Positions 40,070 to 52,285 of a DNA stretch of 64,000 nucleotides are shown piece after piece. This DNA comes from Embiotoca jacksoni. Lineage: Eukaryota; Chordata; Actinopteri; Embiotocidae. The stretch is taken from NCBI GenBank assembly GCA_022577435.1, contig JAKOON010000012.1, positions 8,053,412 through 8,117,411 of the forward strand, written 5' to 3'. The translations under genes were made by a program, and so were the position numbers. Below the pieces are notes generated by a model. That model was given only the letters and a program-made list of their open reading frames with translations. It had not been told where the DNA came from and made no database searches. Position 1 is the stretch's first letter, and each line of letters begins with the position of its first letter.

Positions 40070-42840
40070 AAGAGGGTACAAGTGAAGCAAGAGTGGAACA
40101 TGAACAAAAACAGCACTTGTGAATACATACACAAGACATGATCAGTGTTTCCCCTTCGCACCAGAGTTGGCAGTAATAGAGCTAATGATGACAACTTGAG
40201 GACAAAATGGTAGAGTAAAAATTTTAAATGAATGGAGGTGCATAAAGAAGTTCTTCTTTCCACATTTGTAGTGATATTTCAATGGTAATTGAGATCTTCT
40301 GTCAAAAACTAAAGTCGGCTAAGGACACAAACTGGTGAAGGCAGCCTTGAAAAATGTTTTGCGATTTATTTGGAAGAGACCTGCTACCTTCGCACAAGAT
40401 TAAAAAAAGGTCGAGTCTGTGCCTTCTCTGTGTCTATATACTTTAAAAACGTGATGTAGATGTGACATCCACAATATTTAAATGCAATAATATGTTATCA
40501 TGATTTTTTTTTTGTCAAGCACTAATAGTAAAGTCATAGTCATGTGCTGTTTTGTGTGTGAGCTTTGTATTTTACACCTATTTTCACCTGTTTGAAAGTA
40601 ATGACTGTGGTCACTGTTGTTCAGTAAAAAACAATTCAGTTCAGGCTTGAAATACAAGAACAGTTTATTGTTGGCTTTCTGTGGAAATTTGTGGAAAACT
40701 GAACATTTTCAGCTTCCCATCCTTTGTGTATCAGATTGACATGTACATATGTGGTGCGGATATCAGTTTACCAATACTCTTCTTCTTAAGTAATACAAAT
40801 CAAATCAGATCACTCTAAATAGTCTGAGACACGAGGCTCTTAACATTTGTTTTGAATGGGCAACCCGGTAGACCCAAATGCCAGTGAGGGCCATTTGGAG
40901 AATTTTCTGCCACTCAAATTTACAAAATGGTAAACCTGGTCCCCCAATTCAGGTTTTCCAAATGAGAGATTTTCGTAATTTATGCATGTTTTTGTTGACA
41001 TACATAAAATCGCACCTGGCTAAAAGTTTACCAGGAGATCCTGATGAGGTATGCTGGCCTTCAGGTGCATGATGTCATTTTCTGCTACCTCATGAGCCTA
41101 AAATACGACAGTAGAGACAGGAATAAACAAACAACACATCACTGTCAAGTAGATATGGGAGTGAGGAGAATCATAATGGAGCTAATAATACTATTTATAT
41201 CACCAGATCACCTGCAAGTAATTATTAGACACAATCATCACCTGTTATGATAACACATTGCAAGTGTAATGACCATAATTAAGTAATTTGCATCAGCAGG
41301 AAGCCGGAATGATCTTTGTTAGCATTAAGGTGACAGATTTCTATAGGCTGTTAACGATGAGATGGCCCACAGATACAGTTTAATATGCTTAACAGAAATA
41401 TTGTTTATTATTCAGTTTAGTTTATTATTCAATCTAAACAACATATAGCAGCATAAACTGTACATGTCAAGGGGAAATTGTGAGCTGACGGTTAAATGCA
41501 TCCAAAAGACAGAACATCAAAACAGTCAGACCACAATCCGCAGCTGTGCCATCAGACCAGACAGCCAGTGATGCCCTGCAGTGCCACAAAGCCAAGCACA
41601 AAGGGATACGACTTCAGAGAAAACTGTATGCAACTCGAGTTCATCAGCTGTCACACCTGCTGCTGCTCCCATGCAGCTCACCAGCCGGCTGTAGCAAGGA
41701 AGCGAAGATAGATGGGCTAGGAGGAGTGACAAGACTATCTCGGGGCCTCACATACCTGGACAACTCCATGCCATGTGGATAAAGACACTCTTCCTGTTTT
41801 TTTCATATGTGATGATATTGTTATTGTTGTTATCATAATCCTATTCCGTTGAGTGCAGAATTTCTTTGGTAATTTTTAAATAGTTGAGTTAATGTTAATG
41901 TTTTATTTTGTGGTCTTGGAGAGCAGCCCTGTGCTAAAACCTTTTATTTTAGTTTGGTACATTATGAATAAAATAGGCAAATGTGTTACGGCACAGTAAA
42001 TTCCACAGAAATAAGCACTCAGTGGCAACTTTTGGACCAATTGGATAAACCAGACAGATTATCTCAAAACAATCCCAAAACCCACCGCTAGATTTGACCG
42101 CTATAATGTATGAGATTATATCATGGTTTTAACTCCAGCTGTCACGGGTAAACTGAGTTTTGTTGGACTTGGGCTCCTGCTAGTTCAAAGCCAATATGTG
42201 TCAGCCCCCAGTCCTGCGTGTTCCTTAATGAGGCAATAGGAGAAGATGTCAGGCTTCAAGATATTTATTTAACAGCAACAGAATAATCAGTTTACAGAGC
42301 TCTGGGTCCAGACTATGTTTCCCTGACCGCAACAGAGTATGTGTCAGTTCACGAAGTCTGATCTCCTGACTTTCCCTGACCCAGTCTTCTTATAGTACAG
42401 AAACCAAAAAGTCATGTGTATTGATGTGTCCTTTGTTGGTTGGTCGAGGTGGTGGTTGTCTTCCTTCACACCCTGGAGTCCTCTGTTCCTGTTTATGCCT
42501 CAAAGAACAACAGTATGTGACCCCACAGGTTGCCGACCCCCTCCTGTGACCTTTTGGTTTGGCACAGTACTTTCACTCTCATTCACAGACACAGCCTTTC
42601 GTCTACACCTTCATTCACAAACACAGCCTTTCGTCTACCCCTTAGGATTAATAGTTGATAATACGATCTATATATAATTAATATGACATGGCATACATAT
42701 ATGTTGTATTATTGTAAACATAACCTAGCACAGAATCGCACAGTTTGTTGTCTCGCAAATACGACACTCGCTGAAAAATCTCGGGCAGTTATTAAATATC
42801 TCAACCGATTTGTACCAGAGACGACACGCACTGAACACAG
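40070..42840. other. intergenic, dennd3 to tbrg4 (synteny junction)
   Basis: No coding exon recognised. A two-copy tandem duplication of about 32 bases lies at 42579-42642, each copy containing ACACAGCCTTTCGTCTAC. The stretch 41460-42560 has a different texture from the flanks and may hold unrecognised transposon sequence. Confidence 0.5.
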
Positions 42841-42865
42841 GCCCGCTGCGTTGGAACAGTTTTAG

Positions 42866-42985
42866 CCAATTACAGCTACGTCCGTGAATCACGTGACGGC
42901 GTCACACTACGTCATTTTCCTGCGACCAGCTCTGACAGACATCTCCCATGTGAACAGCTTTCGTCAAAGTTATCCTAAATGAAAG
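42866..42985 (+). promoter_or_regulatory. tbrg4 promoter with CCAAT, E-box and CRE-like sites; non-coding exon 1
   Basis: In order: CCAAT (42866-42870), TCACGTGA (42889-42896, palindromic E-box), TGACGGCGTCA (42894-42904, overlapping) and TACGTCA (42908-42914). Exon 1 probably starts just after and ends at 42985, where GAAAG is followed by GTACGT. This is a compact TATA-less housekeeping-type promoter, fitting a nuclear gene for a mitochondrial protein. Confidence 0.65.
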
Positions 42986-43417
42986 GTACGTGGTTTGCTC
43001 TTATAATAGCCGATGTTAGTGCGCATTTTTGTTTGCGTTCAGACTTTTACCAATTAAGCTCCGTCGTATTAGAGGAAACGGAGCAGAGCGGTGCCAGTCG
43101 GCGTCTCTTCTTCTCTACGACAAGGTCAGGATTTAACGTTACATGACAGGAACAACACCTCTCCGGTGGCTGCTTCCCTTCACGAAACATTTCACTGCGT
43201 CAAATTGTTACTGTGGAACTGAAGGTCCAGGTTACAGTTTAGACGTGTCTCTAAACCGATCAACCTTTTTTTTTTTTTTTCTTTTCCCCACACTTGACGC
43301 TGATTTCTCTGCTGGTACTTTAGGTTTGATGGGGGATGGGTGACACCGGCTGCTGAACTGTGAGAAACGTGCCCTCTCCTTTCCTACCTGTGGCCATCGT
43401 CCCGTCTCTCAGACCCA

Positions 43418-46400
43418 ATGGCCAGCCGCCTCTTGTGCAGATATGCCCGTCTGCTCTGCAGGACCTCCTCTCAGGCTTCTCCTGCTGCTGCTGCTGCTGC
43501 CCGCCTACCTCCACCTCCACCTCCACCTGGGAACGTAGAGGTGCGCAGGGCCAAGGGCTGGCCATGGGTCACAGAAAGGTCAATGTGTGAAACAACAGCT
43601 ATTACCAAGGAACACACCCCTCCAGCGGTGCCCACGCGCACCCCGCTGGACGAGTTGGTGGAAAAGGCAGCAGCACCGGAGGACATCCTGTCAGCTTGGT
43701 CAGAGTACGGAGGAAATGGTAATCAAGCTGCCAACGCCCTGATGAAGTGGACTCAGTTGGTGCTGAAGACGAAGGGGAAGTTTAGAGAACAGCAACCTGA
43801 GCTGACGACGGATTCAAGGCTGCTGGACATGATGAACACTGTGTCTCGGCAGGTAAGGAAACCGGATGAGATCGAGGTGGACAATTATTATCATCACGTC
43901 AGGCCTTTCTGCTTATCGGTGAAGATTGAGTCATTTCTCCGCGTGTTTTTGTTCCAGGTGTCTTCAGTGTGGAACGGCACTCTCGTGTCTGTCTTGCGGA
44001 GTCTCTGGGTTATGGGTGTTCCCGCCACTGATTCGGTGCTCAGCTCTGTCCAGACAGAGGTCCTGTGGCGAGTCCGCAGGCTCACGTACAAGCAGCTGGC
44101 CTCCCTGGCAGACTGGGGAGCAACCAGGAAAGCACAACAGGATGTGGCACTAGTGAACACTGTGTTAAAACACCTGGAACTGCGCTGGACTGAAATCACT
44201 GATGCTAAAACTGTCAGTGCACTGATAGCCAAAGGAGCACACATGTCGCCTACCTTGATGGACAGACTTGAAGACAAGGTAAAACAGCAATCACTGTTTA
44301 ACATAGAGTCCGTGTTAGTTTTACGTCAGTATTTCTGTGTATACCAGACCAGGTAGGTTGCAAACTGATTGGCAATTGCTTTCTTTGAAAGGTTGACACT
44401 TTCTACAATTAAATTGGTGAAAGGAGAGGTCGTATGTGTAGTCGTAAAAACTGAGCATACAGTAGAAAAAGTCAATATTTTTGCAATTGTGTGGTCAAGT
44501 TTATTTATATAGCACATATATAAACAACAAAAGTGGAAAAACTTAAACAACAAACAAACTTAAACAGTTAAAAGCGATTATATAAAGAAATAAAAAAATA
44601 AATTGACAACGTCATCAAATATTAAAGAAGTAACAAACATGTGAGGATATACATGATATACATGAGCAGTAATGAATGCTGAAATTATTTTATTCAAAAT
44701 TGTGCCTAATCAGGGATTACCAGCTATAATCATTTTTAGTCTAAATTTGAATACTGGTAGTGGAGTTGACGGCCTAATCTGGAGGGGGGGGGACTCTTCA
44801 GGTTTAAGAGCGGCGGCTATAAACCCGTCTGAATCTATGAACCACTAAAAACTGCTTGTTCAGTGACCTAATCAGGAGATGAGGGGGTTTGAGGGTGTAG
44901 CAGGTAAGGCAGACACGCTGGTGTTGCTTCATTTAAGCACTTCTAGATAAACAATAACATTTTGAAATTAGTCCTGTAATGAGTAGGTAACCAATGTAAG
45001 GATGCCAGAACAGGTGAAATGTTTGTGCTTACACTTACATGTACCAGTCAGGAGTCTTGCGGCAGCGACTGGGATATTAATGCCTGGCCCATTCCAACAT
45101 ACAAAGAATTGAAAGGCGATAAATACATGTGATCTTTAAAAGAAAGGGAGGGCTTGAGTTTAGCTAAAAGTTTGATTTAAAGGAAGAAACAAAAATAATT
45201 CCCAGGTTTTGTCTGTTAAGTGTACACTGGGGTGAGATAAGATGATATATTATCAAGTGACACTGCTGTTGGATGAGAGGGATGAGCAGCAAACTGTTGA
45301 ATCTTCAACCAAGTTTTAACATTGGTAAAGCAACGTATTAAAGAATTTCAGCGGTAGGTATATCTGGGTATCATTGGCATAAAGGTGACAATACTGTGTT
45401 CATAAATAGACCAAAAAGGTGGTCTATAATGAAAAAAAGAATTGGACCCAAAGTGGACCCTTGAGATATCCCACAGGTCAGAGGGGCAGACTGAGAAGAG
45501 TAATCACCCATGTTTAGGCTAGAATGTATTGGAATTAGAGTATATATCAAACCCAAAACTCAGTCAATGTCGGTCCAATCAGTCCATAATCCCAAACCAC
45601 AATGATAACTCTCTGTCTGTCTCTGTTTTAGGCTTTGGAGCTGGCAGATGCCTTTTCAGCTGAAGAGATTCGCAAAGTCTGTGTGTCTTTGGCCGCTCAG
45701 AGTCGCAGATCTATCCCACTGCTCCGGGCTCTGTCCTACCACCTCCTCCAGAAGCCGTCGTCAGAGTTCACCACTTCACTGATACTGGACATGGCCTTTG
45801 CATACGGTAATAAGATGATTTTATATGTTTTTATGTACATTTTTAAAATAATGGAGTAATGGATGAGGCTAGTTACAGCAGAATGGGTAAAGCTGAATGT
45901 TGAGGACGGATCAGATGAAATGAGATAACTGCATGCTCAGTAACACGCTGCATAATGCTAACGGTAACAGCTTTGTCTTTGCCCCTCCGTAGGAAAGTTG
46001 AATTTCCACCATTCTCAGATATTTCAGCGAATGGCCTCAGAGTTGTTACCCAGGATCCCCGAGCTTATTTCCGCTGATGTCACACGTTGTGCTAAGTCAC
46101 TGGGCTTCCTCAAGTGGCTCCACATCCTTCTCTTTGAGGCCTTTGCTGAGGTCAGTACAAAACACTGTCTGATTCAATTAATTTTGAGAAAAGCGCGTCA
46201 TCTATATAATCTATAATGTATTCATAAATGAATCCATAACTGTTCTCTTTACTGTTTATATCTTTATTTTTTTCACATGTCCAATACACTTTCAATGAAC
46301 TAACAAAATCTCTAATTAACTAATAATTTCAATTGTTTGTCAGTCACTGTGTAACTCTCTTTCCATTTCTTTGCCAGCACTACACAGCAAACCATCACAA

Positions 46401-48814
46401 ATATAGCACTCTGCAGCTCTGTAATCTGCTTATGACTTTTGCCAGACTGGGCTTCCAGCCCAGCAAAGTAGAGGATTTCTACTGCAAGGTACTAATGACA
46501 ATCAAGGTTAACTGTTGACTTTACATGAGGAGGTCTACTTCCTACCTTAAATATATTCTCCCTTTGTGCCACTTTTGCATCCAGGTTCACCTTGCTCTGG
46601 AGAAGTCTTACTCGGGCCTGGAACCTTTTCTGCAGACAGATGTGGGTTGGTCTCTGTGTGTGCTACAGCAGGCCAAGCAGCACTATCTCACCCCGCTTTT
46701 ACAACAAAATCATATTGCCAAGCTGTCCGGTAAGACACACAGCTTTCTGCATTCATTCTACTTCTGTGCTTTCCTGTTTTTGATAAATAGTGAAATTATA
46801 CATGTGCAGATACAGACTTTGGATCAGCACAGCTAAGCAGGCACGTATTACTTCATACATGGCAAGTTCTCTTTGAAGTGTCAGCAGTTCAGGGAGTGAA
46901 GCAGCTGCTCCTCTAAACTGGGAGAGGCTGGTGAAAATGATTCAGGCACCTGTTAAGGATGCTCTGCCCACTGAGACTGAAAACACACACCAGTGTACCC
47001 AGTCAGGCCAGAGACACAATATCAGTTCACGTCAACCAGAAAATTCAACACCTCCCAGTGTAACCCAGTACAGTTCAACAGCACCACACATTAATCTCCA
47101 AAATGACCGTTACAATAAATGAACAGCTCTCTCGATCAGATTCAATAACAGCTCAACGTTTTTGTGTGTAGTATTATACTTCATGCTTCACCCAACAGTG
47201 ATTTTAATGGGTGTATTTTTTTTTTTTAACATTCAGAACAACTGTGATGTCTCTCAGGACTTTGTGTGCTAACTGACAAAATAGCCTTCTGGCTCAGTAG
47301 ATGGCAGTAAAGCACAGATAGATTTCTGGTCAGACAAGCACATGAATCCCATTTTCTCACTGATTTGAAACATTGCTTTAATTGCTACAATTCGAAACAT
47401 TCTTGGAAAAGTTTTGAAAAGTATACCTGCCGGTAAGCTGCCAACACTTGTTCCCGTTTCTCCTGTTTTTTCTGTCAACAGCGGGCAGTCCAACTCGAGT
47501 AGAAAACTACAAGCTGAAGCTGTTGCACGTTGCTGCTACTCTCCACTTAGAGCATCCAGGATCCTCAGATAGTTTATCCTCACTGAGTGTCCCGGCAAAC
47601 GCCACCCAGCAGTCCCTCCTGCAGACCAGTCTAAAAGAAGCTTTACAGAGTTTGGTGGGTGGGAAGACAGAGGCCCTTCGCACTGGTGTGGACACCGTGT
47701 ATGGATGGACTATTGGTAAGGGGGCCAAGGTAGCCCATAAATACACACCCTGATCACAAACACAGTCACGCTGTCATTTAGTTTTATTACTGTGGTTTTA
47801 CAGGACTTTACTCTGACAGATTTTTTTTTACAACTGACATGCCCTTCTCATTAAGCTGGTGAGCTGATAGTGGATTGTGACAACAAACCAGTTGACATGT
47901 CAGTGCTAAAAGCCCCTCATCTACCAAGTGGAGGAGGAGATCAGGATTTACCTGAAGGGGCACGGCGGTAAGTCACAGGGTGGGAGGTTTGGGGTGTTAA
48001 AGTTTTAATTTACTTTTCTGCCTTTTGAATGATGCAGCAGTTTTTATTTTGCTCTCTGTGCCTAAAGTTAATTTGTCCTCTGTTCCACTCTTCTTCATCT
48101 TTTTTTTTAGGGTAGCTTTCCTGGCTTGGGAGTTTCCCAACTTTAGTTCAAAGAGTAAAGACCTTCTGGGACGTTTTACCATGATGAAGAGACATCTTCA
48201 GTTGGCTGGCTTCATCACAGTGGAGGTAGGGAGAGGCTGGAGATGGGAGGAGCCAGCATTGTAGCAGCGTTTGTGATGGTGGCTTCGTTTAACATTTTTT
48301 TTTTTATGAGTTCGCATCAGTTTTTCATTAAACACTAAAAACCAAGGCATGTTCTGCTTTGCTGTGATATTGAGCAGTATTTCAATGAACAGAGACAGAG
48401 AAGCAGTGTTGCTGATGCTGCTGCTGTATCTGACAGGCTAAGGGCATGCAAACAATGGACCTGATACTTTGGTAGAGCTGAGAGTCAGGTGGGACCTGCT
48501 GCAGTCTGTGGTATAAATAGAGCTCCAGCCGCAGCTCATCTAGGCCAGTCCAAGCTCTGTTTCTCTCTCATCTAGGACAGTCTTCTCTGCCAGTCGTAGC
48601 ATCACTTGCCTTCCAGGTTTGCACTGTTTCAGGGGCAAATATGTCTACCTGAGATAGCATATCAAATATACAAAGAGAGCTTTTGAAATCCATTCCTTCT
48701 GTTCTCTTTCAGGTGCCGTATTATGAGTGGCTGGAACTGAAGACAGACTGGCAGAAATTGGCCTACCTGAAGGATAAAATGGGGAAAGCTGTGGCTGAAG
48801 ACATGGCCAAGTGA
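43418..48814 (+). CDS. tbrg4: TBRG4 / FASTKD4, mitochondrial RNA-binding FASTK-family protein
   Basis: Exons: 43418-43852, 43958-44278, 45632-45806, 45993-46150, 46378-46488, 46585-46729, 47482-47715, 47856-47967, 48111-48225, 48713-48814; 635 aa (human 631). Mitochondrial matrix protein that in mammals stabilises and helps process subsets of mitochondrial mRNAs. The first 30 residues are Arg- and Ala-rich without acidic residues, fitting a targeting peptide, followed by a proline run. Conserved blocks: SSVWNGTLVSVLRSLW, MDRLEDKALELADAF, LAAQSRRSIPLLRALSYHLL, RCAKSLGFLKWL, LFEAFAE and DVGWSLCVLQQAKQ, covering the FAST_1/FAST_2 region at about residues 250-450. The RAP domain spans the last two exons (FLAWEFPNFSSKSKDLLGRF, YYEWLELKTDWQKLAYLKDK). 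ATG 43418 follows a non-coding stretch from the acceptor at 43323 that contains a five-codon upstream ORF at 43329. Human TBRG4 also lies beside NACAD. Confidence 0.95.
44490..45590 (-). mobile_element. degraded L2-like LINE, antisense in tbrg4 intron 3
   Basis: On the minus strand: SAPLTCGISQGSTLGPILFF (the QGSxLGPxLF motif of reverse transcriptases), then CHLYANDTQIYL where the catalytic YADD has become YAND, then a match to the conserved SPVLASLHWLP block near 45020. It ends in a GTGCTATATAAATAAACTTG tail at about 44495. Stops and shifts throughout. It fills most of the intron between 44278 and 45632. Confidence 0.78.
46893..47122 (+). other. candidate alternative last exon of tbrg4 (hypothetical)
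   Basis: Within intron 7 (46730-47481). An AG at 46891-46892 after CTCTTTGAAGTGTCAGCAGTTC could be an acceptor. Joined to exon 7 (phase 1) it stays open for about 76 codons (ERLVKMIQAPVKDALPTETE...) to TGA at 47120. AATAAA (47114-47119) directly precedes the stop and a TTTTTGTGTGTAG GU-rich stretch follows at about 47159. Such an isoform would lack the RAP domain. No homology is recognised, so this may be chance. Confidence 0.25.
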
Positions 48815-49048
48815 ACTGGGCAACATTTGCACGCTCAGCTAAATCAGAGCTTTCCCAATCAAATGGGACCACAGGGAATGCACATATACGCCCACGTTCA
48901 CACTTAGAGCAGAGCAGTACTGCAGAGGAGCTCTCATACTTTTTCAGAGAAAAAGAAACCATATTTTCACTCTGGTTGCCTTGGCAACGTGTGGGGCTTT
49001 CCCTGTTTCCATGGTGATTACGAGTACGAGTTTTGCCAGAGAGACAGA

Positions 49049-49185
49049 AATAAACCCAACAGTGAGTCCTTCTGTAGTTTCAGCATTTGCGAGTGACATG
49101 TCAAAACAGAGGCGTATCAGCATGTGAATAGGTGGAAATAACTTGATTATATCTGTGAATGTGTATCATCTTTTAATGGAATAAA
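49049..49185 (+). terminator. tandem poly(A) signals of tbrg4
   Basis: AATAAA at 49049-49054 and again at 49180-49185, about 235 and 366 bases after the stop; either or both could end the tbrg4 transcript. Confidence 0.6.
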
Positions 49186-49199
49186 TTGTTTTATTGCCA

Positions 49200-51290
49200 T
49201 TTTTACCTCTTGGTTCATCATTTTAGTAAGATAGACTTCATAGGACTGGGGTCGTGTATGATGTGCACATTTTTCTGTGGGTGTGTACCGTCAGGAGGCC
49301 TGTTGTGTCCTGTGAGATATTCAGACACAACATGCTTAATTTCACATCTAACAGCTAGCTCACACATACTGCTGTGTGTGAGTGTTGGTATTATTAGAAA
49401 ACAATAATTGGATCAACATAGAGCAGGGTTGATGAGCTGTTTTTTTTCACAGCTTGAACAACAAGAATAACATAAGTAATGTATTCCTTTCCATCCACTA
49501 TGAGACATTAAAATCACTATAGGCAGTTAGGGTGATTGATACAGTTGTTAATGTTTAATTTCTTAAACTACGCTGTTAAATCTACATGTATATTTTTTGA
49601 ATTGTATCTATTCATGTTTCTTGATGTGGACTTTTAAGACCAACAGCACTGATAAGAAGAAACAACTGGGATAAGAGTCTGAGGTAAATGCTTCGCTGAC
49701 CTGAAACTGCTTACACAACATCATTGGCAGCAGGCGCAGCACTCGGACATCCGAGGCTGTTAATTGGTAGAAGGAAGAATACTGACAAACGCAAGCCAGG
49801 GCAGAGCAGAGAAAATGACTTGAACTAAGAGGTGGGCAAAGGGTCATACAAAGCCACATGAACCCAAGTGATGTAACTGGAAACATTGTTTTACTCTGAC
49901 AAACCATCACGTGATTCACAGGCACAGTGCCTACCTAATTCTTCTCAATTGCCAGTCAGATTAATGGATCGATTGATGGACTGTTGACAAAGAGCCAAGC
50001 TGGAACTTCCAGTATTGAATTCCTTGTTCATAGTATCTCCTGTGATGGGTTAGCAGTGCGCAGGGGTCAGTGGTGTGTTCGTTCGGGCACATGGATGGAT
50101 GATGTGGATAATGGCGAGTTCTTAATAAAGTAACAATAATGCTCTGTTGTTACCCAATACATCAAATTAAAAGTACTTTAGTGTGAGAAGTGCTACTCTG
50201 CACATGGAACTCACAACCTGAGAGAAAAAAGTGAGCTGAAAACTCACAAACACAGTTTTCTTCTTTTTAAGCTTTGAACTCATCAGCTGCTATATTTGTT
50301 GAGGTCAACTGTCTTGCACGGAGGTTAATATCCAGTAAAGCAGCAATCACTTCTGCTGAGCAGGCACTCTTTCATGGGAAGTTTTAGGTTGCCACGGAAA
50401 CTATCATTGCTGATAATGTGACTCGGTTCTGCTACCCCTTCTTTCTCTTTCTATCTATTTTTCCATCATTCACTTGTTGTCTGTAAAGGAAAAGAAAACA
50501 GGCTGAGATGCTGATTATGATTTACAGACCTCCTAATTTTCTTAACAATTTCACTGATCTGATTTCTCTCATCTCAGCAGATTTTGAGTATCTTACTTTA
50601 ACTTTTTAAACATTTGCAGTGCCTATAAAAGTCAAAACTGCTAAGCAATTCTGTGATCATTTGATCTGTTGCAAGCCGTATGCAAAAAGGGCCACACACG
50701 GGATATGGTTAGAGCAAGGCTGTTGATAATCCTTGCACTGTTGTCAGGGCCGTAGTCCTCTTTTGAGTTTTTCTATGTAATATGTCAATCTCTCCTTTTC
50801 TTTAAACCATATTAGTTTATGTCAAAAAGGAATATAAATATGTGTATTAGTTATTTGTTTTTAAAGAGAGGTTTTGTATTTACAATTGTGACATAAATAA
50901 GGCAAGACTCTGACATCATAGATGGGAATAAATTATTGTGCCTCGCTTACCACTAAACTGACTAATCCTGCAACATCGTTTTACCACCTGACTTTGTATG
51001 TCTGAGTAAAAGTAATGAGATTAAGTTTTTAAGGGAAAAATCTAAAATACCACACTGGCCATGAATTCCTCAACAATGTCAAACAATGAAACCAAACCAC
51101 TACTCTGACTCTGTGGAAACAATTAGGGCAGATTGTGTGTTTGATGCAAACAGTGTCATTTTAAACTTTTTCAATGAATTAAATGGTCAAATAGTTATTT
51201 TTTTTGATCAATTTAACTAAATGTAAATAAACTTTTGGCTTCAAACAAAAACAGTGCTGAGACTACACTGATAAAAGCATTAATTCACAT
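49200..51290. other. intergenic, tbrg4 to nacad
   Basis: No coding exon recognised on either strand; no clear transposon landmarks in this part. Confidence 0.55.
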
Positions 51291-51299
51291 TTGTCTGAA

Positions 51300-52285
51300 C
51301 ACTGATCCATATAAAACATCAGTTTGGGTTCTGCTTGTTTTTAGTTTGTCCTTATACCATGGAGCATAAAATACTTCTTGGTAAACTGGAAAAGTGGATG
51401 AGATTATTTGGTACAGTCCTGAAATCTGAGAAGGTCACTACAACGCCTGGAGTCCCCCCAGGGTTCGATTGAAGGCCACTATTATTGAAGCTGTTCATTC
51501 TCCCTCCCAGTAAAATCATAACTAACTATAGAACAAATACTATCTACACCTATGCAGCTAACACTCAGATCTATGTCTTTCATTCGGTCACTATTGTCCT
51601 TCAGAATCCCCCTGCCAATTCTCTGGAGCCAGTGTACAGCTGGATGCTATTAAATTTCCTTTAATTAAATAAAGACAAAACAGAAATTCTAAGTTCAGAA
51701 AAAACAAATTAGAAATCTATCATCTCAAACAAATAGCTAGACTTAAAGGTGTTATATCCAGACAAGTCTTAGAGAAACTCATTCATTCTTTTGGGACTAT
51801 TGTAACAGTATCTTGTCTAGTATTCCCAGAAAGAGGGTGACAAGAGAACTGAGCACATTACTGCAGTTCATGAATCTTAACAGATTTACAAAATGCATTT
51901 CTGATCTCAGTGAAAAATAAAAGAATATACATTGCTGGGGTTCTTGGATCTTTAGGAAGTAGTCAATAGTTATGCCTTGAGACCGAACCAAACAGGGTCA
52001 CTTTTGCCACGATGCTGCTCACAAAAGAAACAACCTTCCTGATTATCTAGAAAGTGTTTCAAATCTAAATCAAAAACTCTGCTGTTCTCCTATGCTTTGA
52101 TTAATTGGTTTCTTGTCCTCATTTCTTTTGCAACTCATTAGGCTGCAATGGCATGATAACTCATCCCTATTTTATTTGTATGTATTTAATTTACTCTTTT
52201 TTATGTTTTTAAATGTTATTCTAATGCTTTTTCTTTGTAAATGTAAAGTACTTAACACTGCCTTTCTGTTTGAGATGAGCTGCAG
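51300..52285 (+). mobile_element. degraded L2-like LINE, sense orientation
   Basis: On the plus strand: GVPPGF (decayed GVPQGS) near 51450, YAANTQIYVFHSVT near 51555 where the catalytic YADD is lost, NKDKTEIL near 51670, WDYCNSILSSIPRK (the LDYCNSILSGLPRK block) near 51795, and a 3' end GTAAATGTAAAGTACTTAAC at about 52237. Heavily interrupted, inactive. Confidence 0.75.

Noticed and set aside
42120..42660. Possible solo LTR near the dennd3-tbrg4 gap
   Set aside because: Texture is LTR-like and a 32-base tandem repeat is present, but no TG...CA ends with a target duplication could be fixed.
48226..48712. H/ACA snoRNA in the last tbrg4 intron
   Set aside because: Expected from human SNORA5 hosting, but I could not find a hinge box with an ACA at the right distance and two convincing hairpins. 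A covariance search is needed before calling it.
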